NCBI RefSeq assembly: GCF_900105215.1
Contig: NZ_FOIP01000001.1
Location: forward strand, 1,200,001-1,264,000
Direction: 5' to 3'
From: Lacrimispora sphenoides
GTDB lineage: Bacteria; Bacillota; Clostridia; Lachnospirales; Lachnospiraceae
Length of the DNA stretch: 64,000 bases
The position numbers and the translations under genes were made by a program. Positions 1 to 8,737 of this stretch are shown piece by piece. The notes under the pieces are model-generated. The model worked only from the letters and a program-made list of their open reading frames with translations. It was not told the origin of the DNA and made no database searches. The number at the start of each line of letters is the position of its first letter. Position 1 is the stretch's first letter.

Positions 1-232
<232 letters not shown>

Positions 233-557
233 AAATGGTGTTCAATCCGGGGTCAAAATCAACTAACTAGCTAATTTTTTTCCCGTTTTACTTGTTGTTT
301 GGTTCGTATACAATTACTTGTATTCGTTCTGAAATTTTCTCATTCAAAGCCATCAAACATGACTTGTTTTATTAGAATTTTCAGGGTTTTACATACTGTT
401 CAATCTTCTGTTTTCAAAGTGCTGTTTGTGTTGCTTTCTTACTCAGCAGCAACTCATTTATCTTATCATGTGGCTGCTTTTTTGTCAACAACTTTTTTTA
501 TTTTTTTCAATCTGTTTTAATTGATTGCCCACGGAGTCTCTCTCGCGCTGGGTCTTT
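233..557 (-). other. rRNA operon leader, no protein gene
   Basis: This AT-rich stretch lies between the rRNA promoter and the 16S 5' end and would be transcribed as the pre-rRNA leader. It contains a sequence of the type CACTTTGAAAACAGAA near 400-420, a motif often seen around clostridial rRNA processing regions. A 73-codon plus-strand reading frame here has no ribosome binding site and no recognisable product, so I do not call a gene. Confidence 0.6.
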
Positions 558-586
558 ATAATATCATTTCCATATGAGATTGTCAA
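558..586 (-). promoter_or_regulatory. Strong sigma-A promoter of the rRNA operon
   Basis: On the minus strand there is TTGACA (581-586), a 17-nt spacer and TATTAT (558-563), close to the consensus. Transcription would start near 551 and run into the 16S gene. An A/T-rich tract upstream (600-690) could act as an UP element. The near-consensus -35 and the position about 320 nt before 16S fit an rRNA promoter. Confidence 0.85.
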
Positions 587-689
587 GAGAATTTGTTCCA
601 CTTGTTCAAACAATTTTTCCAGTGATTCTATACCTACTATATATACGTATTCTTCCTTAATTTTTCTATATTTAGTGGTTTAAATAAAG

Positions 690-727
690 ATCTGCAAGCA
701 GAGATTATCGCATCTATGCTTGCAGAT
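690..727 (-). terminator. Terminator-like hairpin after cvpA gene
   Basis: An 11-bp perfect inverted repeat (690-700 with 717-727, arm ATCTGCAAGCA) has a 16-nt loop. It lies about 40 nt past the stop codon of the CvpA-family gene. On the minus strand it is followed by CTTTATTT, and on the plus strand by TTTGTTTT, so it could end transcription from either side and insulate the rRNA promoter. Confidence 0.7.
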
Positions 728-765
728 TTGTTTTAATTGAATATATGATAGGTACAATTTCTGTC

Positions 766-1500
766 TTATACAAAGCCACGCAGGACCCCTAGAACCATCA
801 GATTCAAAAAATTATGGGTATATATAAAGGACAGCCATTTACTCGCTTCAATCTGCCGGGTCAGCATCAGGCCCCACTCGGTTCCGGAGAACGCAGTGAC
901 CAACAGACAGGCGATCCAAAGGAATACAAGTCCTTCTAAACCTCCAAGCAGAGCGCCTGCTATCTTGTTGATTCCTGATATAATAGGAAGTCTTGAGATA
1001 ATATCCAGCCACCTCATGACCAGCCTTGAAAACAGATAGATTGCGGCAAACAGAAGAACGAATCCCACAGAATTAAGAATTACATCTGCAAGATAGTTAC
1101 CAACATAGTCTGTAAAAGCCTGAACTCCCAACATTTGATAGACTTCACTGTTGTTATTTTCAATGAGTGCGTTCTTGACGCTTTGGGGCAGCTTAAGATT
1201 TTCAATAATCATACGCTGGGCAGATGGAGCTTCCAAGGCTTCCCCGGAAGGATTTTCTTCCTGTTCCAAACCTACGGATTTTTTCATGCTCTCTGAAATA
1301 GTCTGCTGAAGACCTGTATTTTCCTTTAAATATCCCGTTACCGAGGGTAAAGCAACCCGGACAATGGTCAACGACAGGACCACCGCCAGCATTGATACGA
1401 TCAACCGGATAAATCCTCTGTGATGGCCATAAAGGACCATTCCCAAAAGATAAACTCCGGCCACTACAGATAACCAGTTTTCCATATATAGCTTCGTCAT
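766..1500 (-). CDS. CvpA family membrane protein
   Basis: A 244-residue integral membrane protein. It has an N-terminal hydrophobic pair (about residues 8-27 and 32-52), a polar extracytoplasmic stretch (about 55-125), and two further hydrophobic segments (about 135-160 and 180-205). The N-terminal GHHRGFIRLIVS region, with Gly-Phe-Arg just after the first helix, is the CvpA/colicin V production signature. CvpA proteins are linked to envelope integrity and colicin secretion in proteobacteria, while their role in Firmicutes is unclear. The ATG is preceded by AGGAGACAAATT. It is the last gene of the minus-strand dnaX-recR run and is followed by a hairpin terminator. The family assignment is good, but no specific function can be stated. 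Confidence 0.8.
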   Translation of the reverse strand: MTKLYMENWLSVVAGVYLLGMVLYGHHRGFIRLIVSMLAVVLSLTIVRVALPSVTGYLKENTGLQQTISESMKKSVGLEQEENPSGEALEAPSAQRMIIENLKLPQSVKNALIENNNSEVYQMLGVQAFTDYVGNYLADVILNSVGFVLLFAAIYLFSRLVMRWLDIISRLPIISGINKIAGALLGGLEGLVFLWIACLLVTAFSGTEWGLMLTRQIEASKWLSFIYTHNFLNLMVLGVLRGFV

Positions 1501-1589
1501 AATTTGTCTCCTAATAAATCAACTGGATATGTGAACATATCCAGTTGATTCATAAACTCAATGTTGAAGGATATTTTCTTTCAACCTTT
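1501..1589 (-). repeat. Intercistronic hairpin/SD repeat, copy 1
   Basis: The gap between the HAD gene and cvpA carries an element that recurs at 4755-4868 and 5488-5577. In transcript sense it starts with AAGGTTGAAAG at the upstream stop codon and forms a small GTTGAA/TTCAAC hairpin. A perfect 15-bp stem with a 4-nt loop follows (1517-1531 with 1536-1550, arm AATCAACTGGATATG). It ends with TATTAGGAGACAAATT directly before the ATG, so the Shine-Dalgarno sequence is part of the repeat. Confidence 0.8.
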
Positions 1590-2411
1590 TTCGAATACCA
1601 AACGGTTAATAGCTGATGCCACTCCGTTTTCATCATTCGTATCCGTTATATAGTCAGCAGCTGCATGGAGCTCTTTGCTTCCATTTTTCATAGCCACTCC
1701 GATTCCCGCCTTTTGGATCATGGAAAAGTCATTTTCACCATCTCCAATTGCCATTGTCTGATTTCCGCTGAGCCCTAAATGGGAAGCGAGCCTTAAGATC
1801 GCTTCACCTTTTGTCGCTCCGATCGCATTGAGCTCCAGATTGTTTGGTATGGAGGAGGTGACCAGAATATCCTCTCTTTTCTCCAATTCAGCCCTTAGTC
1901 TGGCGCGTTCTTCCATTTCAGGGAAAAACAGGTTGATTTTCTCCACTGGCTTATGGTTCTTTTCCACAAACTCTATGATATTGGGATGGACATCCCTGGT
2001 CTGAAAGACCATTTCCTGTAATTCAGGCGACAGACCGTATTCTGATAAGTGTTCATAAAAGCGGGGTTCTGTTATCCCGCGTCTGTCTATGTAGGGATCG
2101 TACATAACATAGTAGGATTCCACCAAGTGCAAAAGCTCCAACGCTAATTCCCGGGATAGCATCCGAGTGTCTATAACTGCATTTTCTTCCATGTCCTCAA
2201 TGACCGCTCCATTGGTGGTAATTGCATAACGGATTCCGGAAATGCCTTTTATTTCTTCAGGTATTCCATGCACTGTTCGTCCGGTACACGGAACAACCCA
2301 TATTCCTTTTTGAACACATTGGATGAGTGCCCGGCGGTTGACATCGGAAAGTCGCTTTTTACTGTCTAACAGGGTTCCATCCAAATCAATTGCAATGAGT
2401 TTAATATCCAC
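1581..2411 (-). CDS. Cof-type HAD-IIB family hydrolase
   Basis: A 276-residue cytoplasmic phosphatase of the haloacid dehalogenase superfamily, Cof/YbjI-type subclass IIB. Motif I is DLDGTLLDSKK at residues 9-19, with the nucleophile Asp and the acid/base Asp. Motif II is the Thr in VPCTGRT. Motif III is the Lys of TKGEAI (about 200). Motif IV is GDGENDFSM (about 222-230). A large cap lies between motifs II and III. Such enzymes hydrolyse sugar phosphates, nucleotides or flavin precursors, and the substrate cannot be read from sequence. The start is GTG with GGAG 8 nt upstream. It sits 15 bp after the TPR/AAA-like gene, and its stop overlaps the first bases of the intercistronic repeat that leads into cvpA. 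Confidence 0.88.
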   Translation of the reverse strand: MDIKLIAIDLDGTLLDSKKRLSDVNRRALIQCVQKGIWVVPCTGRTVHGIPEEIKGISGIRYAITTNGAVIEDMEENAVIDTRMLSRELALELLHLVESYYVMYDPYIDRRGITEPRFYEHLSEYGLSPELQEMVFQTRDVHPNIIEFVEKNHKPVEKINLFFPEMEERARLRAELEKREDILVTSSIPNNLELNAIGATKGEAILRLASHLGLSGNQTMAIGDGENDFSMIQKAGIGVAMKNGSKELHAAADYITDTNDENGVASAINRLVFEKG

Positions 2412-2426
2412 GTTTCATACTCCAAT

Positions 2427-4754
2427 TTAATAAATGAAATGTTCTTCTTTTAAAACAAGAAGGCCGTCTTTGTCATATTTTGAGGAAAACAAACCTTTAA
2501 TCCGTTTTCCAATGGAAGGCTTTTCCGCACGGTCAGCCGCCTCTTCAATCAGACTTTCTGCATTGGCTCTGTTTAAAGGAAGTCCATCCTCTTCCATGAT
2601 CTCAATTCTTTCATAGAGTGCCAGCATGCTTTTTCCGGTAATGCTGCAGTCGATCTCATTGGCATAACGACAGGCATATTGGGCGAATTCGTCAATATCC
2701 ATTTCTTCTCCATGAAAACCAGGGCCTTCCTCGTCCCGGACAGATGGGCGGAATTCTTCACTTTCTTCATAGAAATCATTGTCTTCATAGACACCGTCTT
2801 CATAAGCATCGTTTCCAAAGGAGCCATTTTCATAGGAGCCGTTTTCAAAGGTTCCATTATCATAGGTTCCGTTTACATAGGCTCCGGCATGCCCATATTC
2901 ATTCTCCTGCAAGGTATCAGATTTATAACTATATTCCTGATCTCCATAATCTTCGTTGGATTCTTCTCTTAAGTCTTTCTCATTAAAAGCAGGAGTCAAG
3001 GGTTTAAAAGCAGGCTTCTGAACAACTCTAACCGGTCTTTCCTTCTGCACTGTTTCTCTCACACAGAAAACCGGGGCTTCTTCACCGCTTCCAATGCACT
3101 CAAATTTACTTGCCAGCGCTGGATGCTCCTGGTGAAGGGTTTCCATTTGCTTTGGGTTATCAATAAGAACCACAATCATTCCGCTTGTATCCTGGTCCAT
3201 CAATTCATTTAATTCTTCCAAAGCTTCTCTGGTAAGGTCACCGGCTTCTTCAATGATCAGATCTTTTCCGGCCAGCCTGTCTGCGGATGCCAGTACTCCC
3301 CGGTTGGACAACTTGGAACCAGTGATTTTGGCCACTGGATTCTTTACGTTATTTTCATTGTGAATCTGTTTTAAGGCTTCAACTGCAATTTGAAGTCCCT
3401 TTTCAAGAGTCCTTGCCTCTATCATGAGGTGGTTTTGAACCGAGGTTTCCTCCAGGTCGTCTTCCTCTTCCTCATATAAGTCCTCGAACTCTAGATTATC
3501 TTCATCGCCGTAAGGAGCGTTTTCCTCTTCTAAGGTTGAATTTAATGATCCATCGGGCTGGTTATAATCATTTTCTTCATATCCATAATCTTCCTCCGGC
3601 TGATCACCGGATTCCTGAAAATCATCTTCTGCACCGTCGAACTGTCCTCTGGCATCATCCGGCGCTTCATATTCTGCTTCGCCGTCATAATATTCGCCAA
3701 TATCAGTATCTTCCATTCCGGGGCCTTCTGGTTCCTCTTCCTCAATTACCGGCTCCGAATGATACAAAAGAGACTCATCTTCTGCAGGTACATAGATACT
3801 CCCGGGTCTTGGTATGGCAGTTACAGGGCGGCCTACTCTCCGGATGTCCTCCAGCACTCTGGTGCGTTCCATCTTGGGTTCATCCTGCATAACAGGTTCT
3901 TCATAGGAGATTTTTGACATTTCTCTTGCCAGCGTCTCCTGAACCGCGGCTTCCTGAAGCCTCGCCTCCAGATTATCCACTCCAGGATTCTCTTCAAATT
4001 CTATGACCGGTTCCTGGTAAAACTCCTGCTCTTCTTCATAGTATTCCTCTTCAGGTTCTGATTCTGGCACTGGCACTGGCTCTGAGTTCGGCCTTCTTCC
4101 GATGCTGTATTCCTGTTCAACTGCCCGCAGCTTTGCTTCGTATTTATCCCGGTTCTCCACAAGATCCATCTGGTAGTTGGTAAGCGGTGCATACTGTATT
4201 TTTAAATCCATGGCCTTGTCCACATATTTTCCAAGGCCAAACATCAGCATGATCCGGTCGCATGTATCTACACATCGGTCAGGCATGCCCGCAAGGCTAT
4301 AAAGTTCAGCAAGCTCATACAGCCATTTCTCATCCAGTTCCACACTGGTATAGGATTCCAGGGAGTGAATGAGTTGCTGGGCCGGTGCTCCTTTAGCTTT
4401 TAATATCATAAAGCGCAGCAGCTGCTGTCTGGGATCATCAGAGGCCAGATCACCAAATTCTTTATAATAAGCTTCTGCCTCTTCGATATTTCCTTCCTTG
4501 ATCGCCAGCTCTGCAAGCTTATACAGCAGACGTTTTCCAATGGGAGCACGTTCAAAAGCCTGAAGAAGGATCTCCTTGGCTTCCTGATAATCTTCATTCT
4601 TCTCATAAATTGTGGCTACCATGGAAAGCAGATTGGTGTTGCGGACTCTCTTCCAGTCTATTGTGTCGGCTATTTTCATAGCCGTGTCATAGTCGTTTTT
4701 GCCGACCAATTTTTTAATCTGTTCAACCTTTATATTAAACTCGTACTTATCCAT
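2427..4754 (-). CDS. Acidic TPR protein with degenerate AAA+ core and AAA lid
   Basis: A 775-residue protein of unknown function. Residues 1-200 form TPR-like helical pairs. Residues about 220-440 are a very acidic linker rich in Glu, Asp and Tyr. Residues about 445-560 resemble the CbxX/CfqX-type AAA+ core: VAKITGSKL, then LIIEEAGDL as a Walker-B-like strand, then IVVLIDNPKQM and HPALASKF, which parallel the family's AGY...M and NPGL.SRF motifs. No Walker A P-loop is visible. Residues about 625-665 contain a short Gly-Asn-aromatic repeat (NGTYDNGTFENGSYENGSF). The C-terminal 90 residues look like an AAA lid (IDEFAQYACRYANEI through LIEEAADRAE). I infer a scaffold derived from an AAA+ protein that has probably lost ATP hydrolysis. 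The ATG is preceded by AGGAGACAAATA within a repeat element. It lies between recR and the HAD gene in one operon. Confidence 0.6.
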   Translation of the reverse strand: MDKYEFNIKVEQIKKLVGKNDYDTAMKIADTIDWKRVRNTNLLSMVATIYEKNEDYQEAKEILLQAFERAPIGKRLLYKLAELAIKEGNIEEAEAYYKEFGDLASDDPRQQLLRFMILKAKGAPAQQLIHSLESYTSVELDEKWLYELAELYSLAGMPDRCVDTCDRIMLMFGLGKYVDKAMDLKIQYAPLTNYQMDLVENRDKYEAKLRAVEQEYSIGRRPNSEPVPVPESEPEEEYYEEEQEFYQEPVIEFEENPGVDNLEARLQEAAVQETLAREMSKISYEEPVMQDEPKMERTRVLEDIRRVGRPVTAIPRPGSIYVPAEDESLLYHSEPVIEEEEPEGPGMEDTDIGEYYDGEAEYEAPDDARGQFDGAEDDFQESGDQPEEDYGYEENDYNQPDGSLNSTLEEENAPYGDEDNLEFEDLYEEEEDDLEETSVQNHLMIEARTLEKGLQIAVEALKQIHNENNVKNPVAKITGSKLSNRGVLASADRLAGKDLIIEEAGDLTREALEELNELMDQDTSGMIVVLIDNPKQMETLHQEHPALASKFECIGSGEEAPVFCVRETVQKERPVRVVQKPAFKPLTPAFNEKDLREESNEDYGDQEYSYKSDTLQENEYGHAGAYVNGTYDNGTFENGSYENGSFGNDAYEDGVYEDNDFYEESEEFRPSVRDEEGPGFHGEEMDIDEFAQYACRYANEIDCSITGKSMLALYERIEIMEEDGLPLNRANAESLIEEAADRAEKPSIGKRIKGLFSSKYDKDGLLVLKEEHFIY

Positions 4755-4868
4755 TATTTGTCTCCTAATGAATCAGGCGGATATGCTTGCCTGTCCCGTT
4801 GATGCCCGGTAAAGCGGGGCATGCTATTCGTAAACGAAAGGCTAAAGGATGTTTTTCTTTCAACCTTA
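4755..4868 (-). repeat. Intercistronic hairpin/SD repeat, copy 2 (diverged)
   Basis: This fills most of the gap between recR and the TPR/AAA-like gene. It shares the two ends of copies 1 and 3: AAGGTTGAAAGAAAAACATCC at the upstream side and GGATATGC...GATTCATTAGGAGACAAATA before the ATG. The middle is different and longer, with extra GC-rich inverted sequence (CCCCGCTTTACCGGGC) and a CCTTTCGTTTACGAATAG hairpin. The main stem is less perfectly paired than in copy 1. Confidence 0.7.
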
Positions 4869-4890
4869 TATCTCTAACAAGGCAAATGAT

Positions 4891-5487
4891 CTACAGTTCG
4901 ACCCGGCCTTCCAGGGCCCGTAACAATGTCACCTCATCTATGTACTCTAAGTCTCCTCCAACGGGAACCCCACTGGCTATACGGGTAACCCTGATACCTG
5001 TCGGTTTGATCAGCTTGCTGATATACATGGCTGTCGTCTCTCCCTCAAGACTGGAATTGGTGGCAATGATCACCTCTTCCACATCCCCCTGCAGTCTCTG
5101 CATCAGCTCTTTCAACTTTATGTCACCAGGTCCAATTCCCAGCATGGGAGAAATAGCCCCATGCAGGACATGATAAACGCCATCGAATTTTCCTGTTTTT
5201 TCATAAGCAGCCAAGTCCCTGGTGTCTTCCACTACCATAATCATCTTATGATTGCGTTTTTCGCTCTGGCAGATGGGACATTTTTCCTGATCCGTCAGGG
5301 TAAAGCATTCCTTGCAATAACGTACATTCCGTTTTGCTTCTGTAATGGATGAAGCAAGACCTGCCACTTGTTCCTCTGGCATATTGATGATATGAAATGC
5401 CAGGCGCTGCGCGGATTTACTGCCAATACCCGGAAGCCTGGACAGTTCTTCAATTAATCTGGTTATCTGACTGCTATAGTAATTCAT
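4891..5487 (-). CDS. recR: Recombination mediator protein RecR
   Basis: A 198-residue protein of the usual RecR length. It has an N-terminal helix-hairpin-helix ([16 protein letters not shown], residues 18-33) and a four-Cys zinc site (CKEC at 57-60, CPIC at 69-72). The Toprim domain begins at [16 protein letters not shown] and contains [12 protein letters not shown]. The C-terminal region carries [15 protein letters not shown]. RecR with RecF/RecO loads RecA on SSB-coated gapped DNA in the cytoplasm. Its position next to ybaB and dnaX is the conserved dnaX-ybaB-recR arrangement. The ATG follows AGGAGACAAATT provided by an intercistronic repeat. Confidence 0.98.
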   Translation of the reverse strand: MNYYSSQITRLIEELSRLPGIGSKSAQRLAFHIINMPEEQVAGLASSITEAKRNVRYCKECFTLTDQEKCPICQSEKRNHKMIMVVEDTRDLAAYEKTGKFDGVYHVLHGAISPMLGIGPGDIKLKELMQRLQGDVEEVIIATNSSLEGETTAMYISKLIKPTGIRVTRIASGVPVGGDLEYIDEVTLLRALEGRVEL

Positions 5488-5577
5488 AATTTGTCTCCTA
5501 ATGAATCAAACGGATATATTTGCATATCCAGTTGGTTCACAAATTCATGGCTGAAAAATGCTTATTTTTCAACCTTT
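5488..5577 (-). repeat. Intercistronic hairpin/SD repeat, copy 3
   Basis: This occupies the complete ybaB-recR gap, starting at the ybaB stop codon and ending at the recR ATG. Its layout matches copy 1: AAGGTTGAAAAAT with a short hairpin, then a long imperfect stem (GAACCAACTGGATATG pairing with TATATCCGTTTGATTC), then ATTAGGAGACAAATT. The stem has two mismatches and some G-U pairs, compared with a perfect stem in copy 1. Confidence 0.8.
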
Positions 5578-5929
5578 AGAACGGAAAGCCTCCGCCTAAA
5601 CCGCCAAGACCGCCGGTCAGCTTCGCCATGGCAGAGCTGTTGTCTTCTTCCATCTGGCGGAATGCTTCATTGGTAGCAGCCATGATCAGATCCTCAAGCA
5701 TCTCGATATCATCCGGATCTACAACTTCCTGGGATAATTTAACCCCAGTCACTTCCTTTTTTCCTGAAACAGTGACTGACACGGCTCCGCCGCCTGCTGC
5801 AGCTGTATATTCCTTTTCCTCCAGCGCCTTTGTTGTCTCTTCCATCTGACGCTGCATCTTCTGAGCCTGCTTCATTAAATTATTCATATTGCCAGGCATT
5901 GCGCCTGGAAAACCGCCACGTTTTGCCAT
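5576..5929 (-). CDS. YbaB/EbfC family nucleoid-associated protein
   Basis: A 117-residue protein. The N-terminus is rich in Gly, Met and Asn (MPGNMNNLMKQAQKMQRQME). The central GGGAVSVTVSGKKEVTGVKL strand segment and VDPDDIEMLEDLIMAATNEA are the YbaB signature, and the tail is Gly-rich. Homologues form dimers that bind DNA and are encoded between dnaX and recR in most bacteria, as here. The start ATG has GGAGGACATACACC upstream. It lies 40 bp after dnaX in the same operon. Confidence 0.95.
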   Translation of the reverse strand: MAKRGGFPGAMPGNMNNLMKQAQKMQRQMEETTKALEEKEYTAAAGGGAVSVTVSGKKEVTGVKLSQEVVDPDDIEMLEDLIMAATNEAFRQMEEDNSSAMAKLTGGLGGLGGGFPF

Positions 5930-5969
5930 GGTGTATGTCCTCCTGCTATTTTTATGATTTTATGATTTT

Positions 5970-7565
5970 TTAATCTTCTATTGTTATATCCATTAAAATA
6001 TTTGCTTTTAATTCTTCATCGCTGACATAAACGGTATCAAGCCGTTCCCCTCCGCCCAGAAGCCTAGTCTTAAAGGTTATGGACTTTTGGTAATGGTCTT
6101 CCACATACCGCTCAATCGCTGCAACTGTTGTATCCCTGCTTCCGATCATGTAATTGCTTTGATCGGAAAAGACAACGCAAAGACAGCTCTCTCCCGCTGG
6201 TTCTACAACCGTATCCCGGAAGCTGGCCCGGATAGGTCCTCCCAGTTCCCGAATGATCTTTCCCCATTCACTTCGGATCAGATTTAAATCCTCCAACTGG
6301 CCTTTGGGAAGAGCCACCCGCTCTGCAGGGGTTAATTCTGGGACAGGGGCACTACTGCCGCCGTTTCCTTCCCCCGCGTTTAAGGTATCCGGGGAAGTAT
6401 TTACTACAATACCGCTTTCCAGCTGTTTTTCTATATTGCTGATCCGTTGAAGTATGGAATCCAGATTCTGTTCCATCTGAGGGCGGGTCAGCTTGATCAA
6501 GGCTACCTCAATCAGGACTCTTTTCTGGAAAGCATAACGAAGCTGATTGGAAAGATCTGAAAACACCCGGATATACCGCAGGAGTGTTTCGTTGTCCGTA
6601 AGCTTGCTGTCCTCTTTTAACAGGTTTTGGTTCTCTGTTGACATATCGAGCAGATTTTCTGCATTATCAACGGATTTTAATATTAAAAGGTTTCTTAAGT
6701 ACCAGATAAAATCAATAACAAACTGGCCCAGCTCCCTTCCCTGGATCACCAGCTCTTCAAGACTGGTTATACAGTCTTTTGTCCGGTTTTCCACGATTGC
6801 GCGGAACATCGTTCCAAACACGGTGATGTCTACGGCTCCCAGGACATCAAGGACATTGTCGTAGGTGAGAAGCTCTCCGTAATGAAATGCAATACACTGG
6901 TCCAGGAGACTTAAGGCATCACGCAACGCCCCGTCAGCTGCCTTGGCGATATAAGTAAGGGCCCGGTCTTCCACCTGGATATGTTCTGCGACAGTCAGCT
7001 CTTTTAAATGCTCTACAATGGTTTCCACCGTAATGCGCTTAAAATCATACCGCTGGCACCGTGACAGAACCGTCACCGGGATCTTCTGGACTTCCGTAGT
7101 CGCCAGAATAAATATTACATAGGATGGGGGTTCTTCCAATGTCTTTAACAGTGCATTAAATGCTCCTGTAGAAAGCATATGAACCTCATCGATGATATAA
7201 ACCCGATATTTGCCTTCCGTGGGAGGATACTGGACTTCATCCCTTATCTCCCTGATGTTCTCCACGCCATTGTTTGACGCAGCATCAATTTCAACCACGT
7301 TAAGGGATGCGCCGGCTGCGATGTTCTTACAGGTCTGGCATTCCCCGCAGGGACTTCCGTCTGCAGGATGTTCGCAGTTAACCGCTTTTGCAAAGATCTT
7401 TGCAATACTGGTCTTACCGGTTCCTCTTGTTCCGCAAAACAGATACGCATGCCCGATACGCCCGGATACTATCTGGTTTTTCAATGTCTGTACGATATGG
7501 TCCTGACCCTTTACATCCAAGAAGGAAGGAGGGCGCCATTTCCGATACAATGCCGTATATGACAT
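5970..7565 (-). CDS. dnaX: DNA polymerase III subunit gamma/tau
   Basis: A 531-residue clamp-loader ATPase. Visible elements are the N-terminal YRKWRPPSFLDVKGQ box, Walker A GTRGTGKTSIAK (about 46-57), four zinc-binding Cys (CEH...CGECQTC, about 64-79), Walker B VYIIDEVHML (about 122-131), sensor 1 FILATTEVQKIP, and the arginine-finger SRC motif (SRCQRYDF, about 168-175). Domain III follows and a shorter tau-like C-terminus ends the protein. It loads the beta clamp at the replication fork. The ATG has GGAGTTAACAGGC upstream and lies 13 bp after the phosphofructokinase gene, so the two are probably cotranscribed. I did not identify a programmed frameshift signal. Confidence 0.97.
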   Translation of the reverse strand: MSYTALYRKWRPPSFLDVKGQDHIVQTLKNQIVSGRIGHAYLFCGTRGTGKTSIAKIFAKAVNCEHPADGSPCGECQTCKNIAAGASLNVVEIDAASNNGVENIREIRDEVQYPPTEGKYRVYIIDEVHMLSTGAFNALLKTLEEPPSYVIFILATTEVQKIPVTVLSRCQRYDFKRITVETIVEHLKELTVAEHIQVEDRALTYIAKAADGALRDALSLLDQCIAFHYGELLTYDNVLDVLGAVDITVFGTMFRAIVENRTKDCITSLEELVIQGRELGQFVIDFIWYLRNLLILKSVDNAENLLDMSTENQNLLKEDSKLTDNETLLRYIRVFSDLSNQLRYAFQKRVLIEVALIKLTRPQMEQNLDSILQRISNIEKQLESGIVVNTSPDTLNAGEGNGGSSAPVPELTPAERVALPKGQLEDLNLIRSEWGKIIRELGGPIRASFRDTVVEPAGESCLCVVFSDQSNYMIGSRDTTVAAIERYVEDHYQKSITFKTRLLGGGERLDTVYVSDEELKANILMDITIED

Positions 7566-7578
7566 GCCTGTTAACTCC

Positions 7579-8658
7579 TTATTCGTCGCCGAAGCTAATG
7601 CCTATCATCTTGGCCTCCTTAACGATAGAGCCTTCCGGATCGACGGTTTTTAATTTTCCGGCTACATCGGCTAACGGAATCTTAACAATCTCATTGTTTT
7701 TCACCGCTACCATATATCCGTATTCTTTGTTATTTATGAGCTTTGCTGCCTCAGCCCCAAGGCGGGTGGAAAGCACTCTGTCGTAGGGGCATGGATCGCC
7801 GCCTCTCTGCATATGGCCCGGTACGGTAACCCGCACTTCCTGTCCGGTGCGCTCCGTGATCTGAGCCCCGATCTCATATGCCACAGAGGGATAAACCACT
7901 CCATTCTTCTTTTTTTCTTTTAATTCCTTTTTCGTCAGGCAGGCATCTTCCTTGGAAATTGCCCCTTCCGCCACAGCAAGAATGGAAAATTTCTTACCGT
8001 TTTGGGACCTGCTCTTTAATGCCTTTATTACGATATCTAGATCATACGGGATCTCCGGCAGAAGGATGATATCAGCCCCGCCTGCAATCCCTGCATGCAG
8101 AGTAAGCCATCCGACCTTGTGTCCCATGACCTCCACGATGAAGACTCGTCCATGGGAAGCTGCCGTTGTATGGATGCAATCAATGGCATTGGTAGCCACA
8201 TTGACAGCGCTCTGGAAACCAAAGGTAATATCGGTCCCCCATAAATCATTATCAATGGTTTTGGGAAGAGATACTACATTCAGCCCCTCTTCCCGAAGGA
8301 GATTGGCTGTTTTCTGACTTCCATTGCCGCCTAATACCACCAGGCATTCCAGTTTCAGCTTTCTATAGGTGTGCTTCATAGCTTCTACTTTATTAAGACC
8401 GTTCTCATCAGGTGTCCGCATAAGTTTAAATGGCTGTCTGGAAGTACCAAGGATTGTCCCGCCCGTTGTAAGAATCCCGGAAAAATTTTCCGGCTTCATT
8501 ACACGGTACTCCTCATAAATCAGCCCTTTGTAGCCATCCTCAAATCCAACAATCTCAATATCGCCGGGCATCCGGTACAGTGCCTTTGCTACGCCTCGCA
8601 TGGTAGCGTTTAAGCTCTGGCAGTCGCCCCCGCTTGTAAGCATTCCAATTCTTATCAT
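7579..8658 (-). CDS. 6-phosphofructokinase (group III type), unusual GGNGS site
   Basis: A 359-residue phosphofructokinase that phosphorylates fructose 6-phosphate in glycolysis. It has the N-terminal nucleotide loop TSGGDCQSLNATMRG (residues 8-22), GGTILGTSR, the GGNGS motif (about 110) and PKTIDNDLWGTD with the catalytic Asp (about 131). It also has the substrate-binding IVEVMGHKVGWL and PGHMQRGGDPCP. Classical ATP- and PPi-dependent enzymes have GGDGS or GGDD at the 110 position, whose first Asp coordinates Mg-ATP, whereas this protein has Asn. The Lys in PKTIDND is usual for group III and PPi-type enzymes. The phosphoryl donor is therefore uncertain. The ATG is preceded by AGAGGTGTGCTTTC. 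It lies between ffs and dnaX. Confidence 0.9.
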   Translation of the reverse strand: MIRIGMLTSGGDCQSLNATMRGVAKALYRMPGDIEIVGFEDGYKGLIYEEYRVMKPENFSGILTTGGTILGTSRQPFKLMRTPDENGLNKVEAMKHTYRKLKLECLVVLGGNGSQKTANLLREEGLNVVSLPKTIDNDLWGTDITFGFQSAVNVATNAIDCIHTTAASHGRVFIVEVMGHKVGWLTLHAGIAGGADIILLPEIPYDLDIVIKALKSRSQNGKKFSILAVAEGAISKEDACLTKKELKEKKKNGVVYPSVAYEIGAQITERTGQEVRVTVPGHMQRGGDPCPYDRVLSTRLGAEAAKLINNKEYGYMVAVKNNEIVKIPLADVAGKLKTVDPEGSIVKEAKMIGISFGDE

Positions 8659-8708
8659 GAAAGCACACCTCTTTTTTTGATTAGATTTGTCATTAGGAAA
8701 TAGGTAGT

Positions 8709-8737
8709 ATTATACCCATTTTATAATTATAATACAA
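8709..8737 (-). promoter_or_regulatory. Promoter for the pfk-dnaX-recR run
   Basis: On the minus strand there is TTGTAT (8732-8737), 17 nt, then TATAAT (8709-8714), with the phosphofructokinase ATG about 50 nt downstream of the -10. The -10 is consensus and the -35 matches four of six. It is the most likely start of the transcript that carries the downstream housekeeping genes. Confidence 0.6.

Noticed and set aside
299..520. 73-codon plus-strand frame in the rRNA leader
   Set aside because: It lies in transcribed leader DNA of the opposite strand and has no ribosome binding site and no family resemblance.
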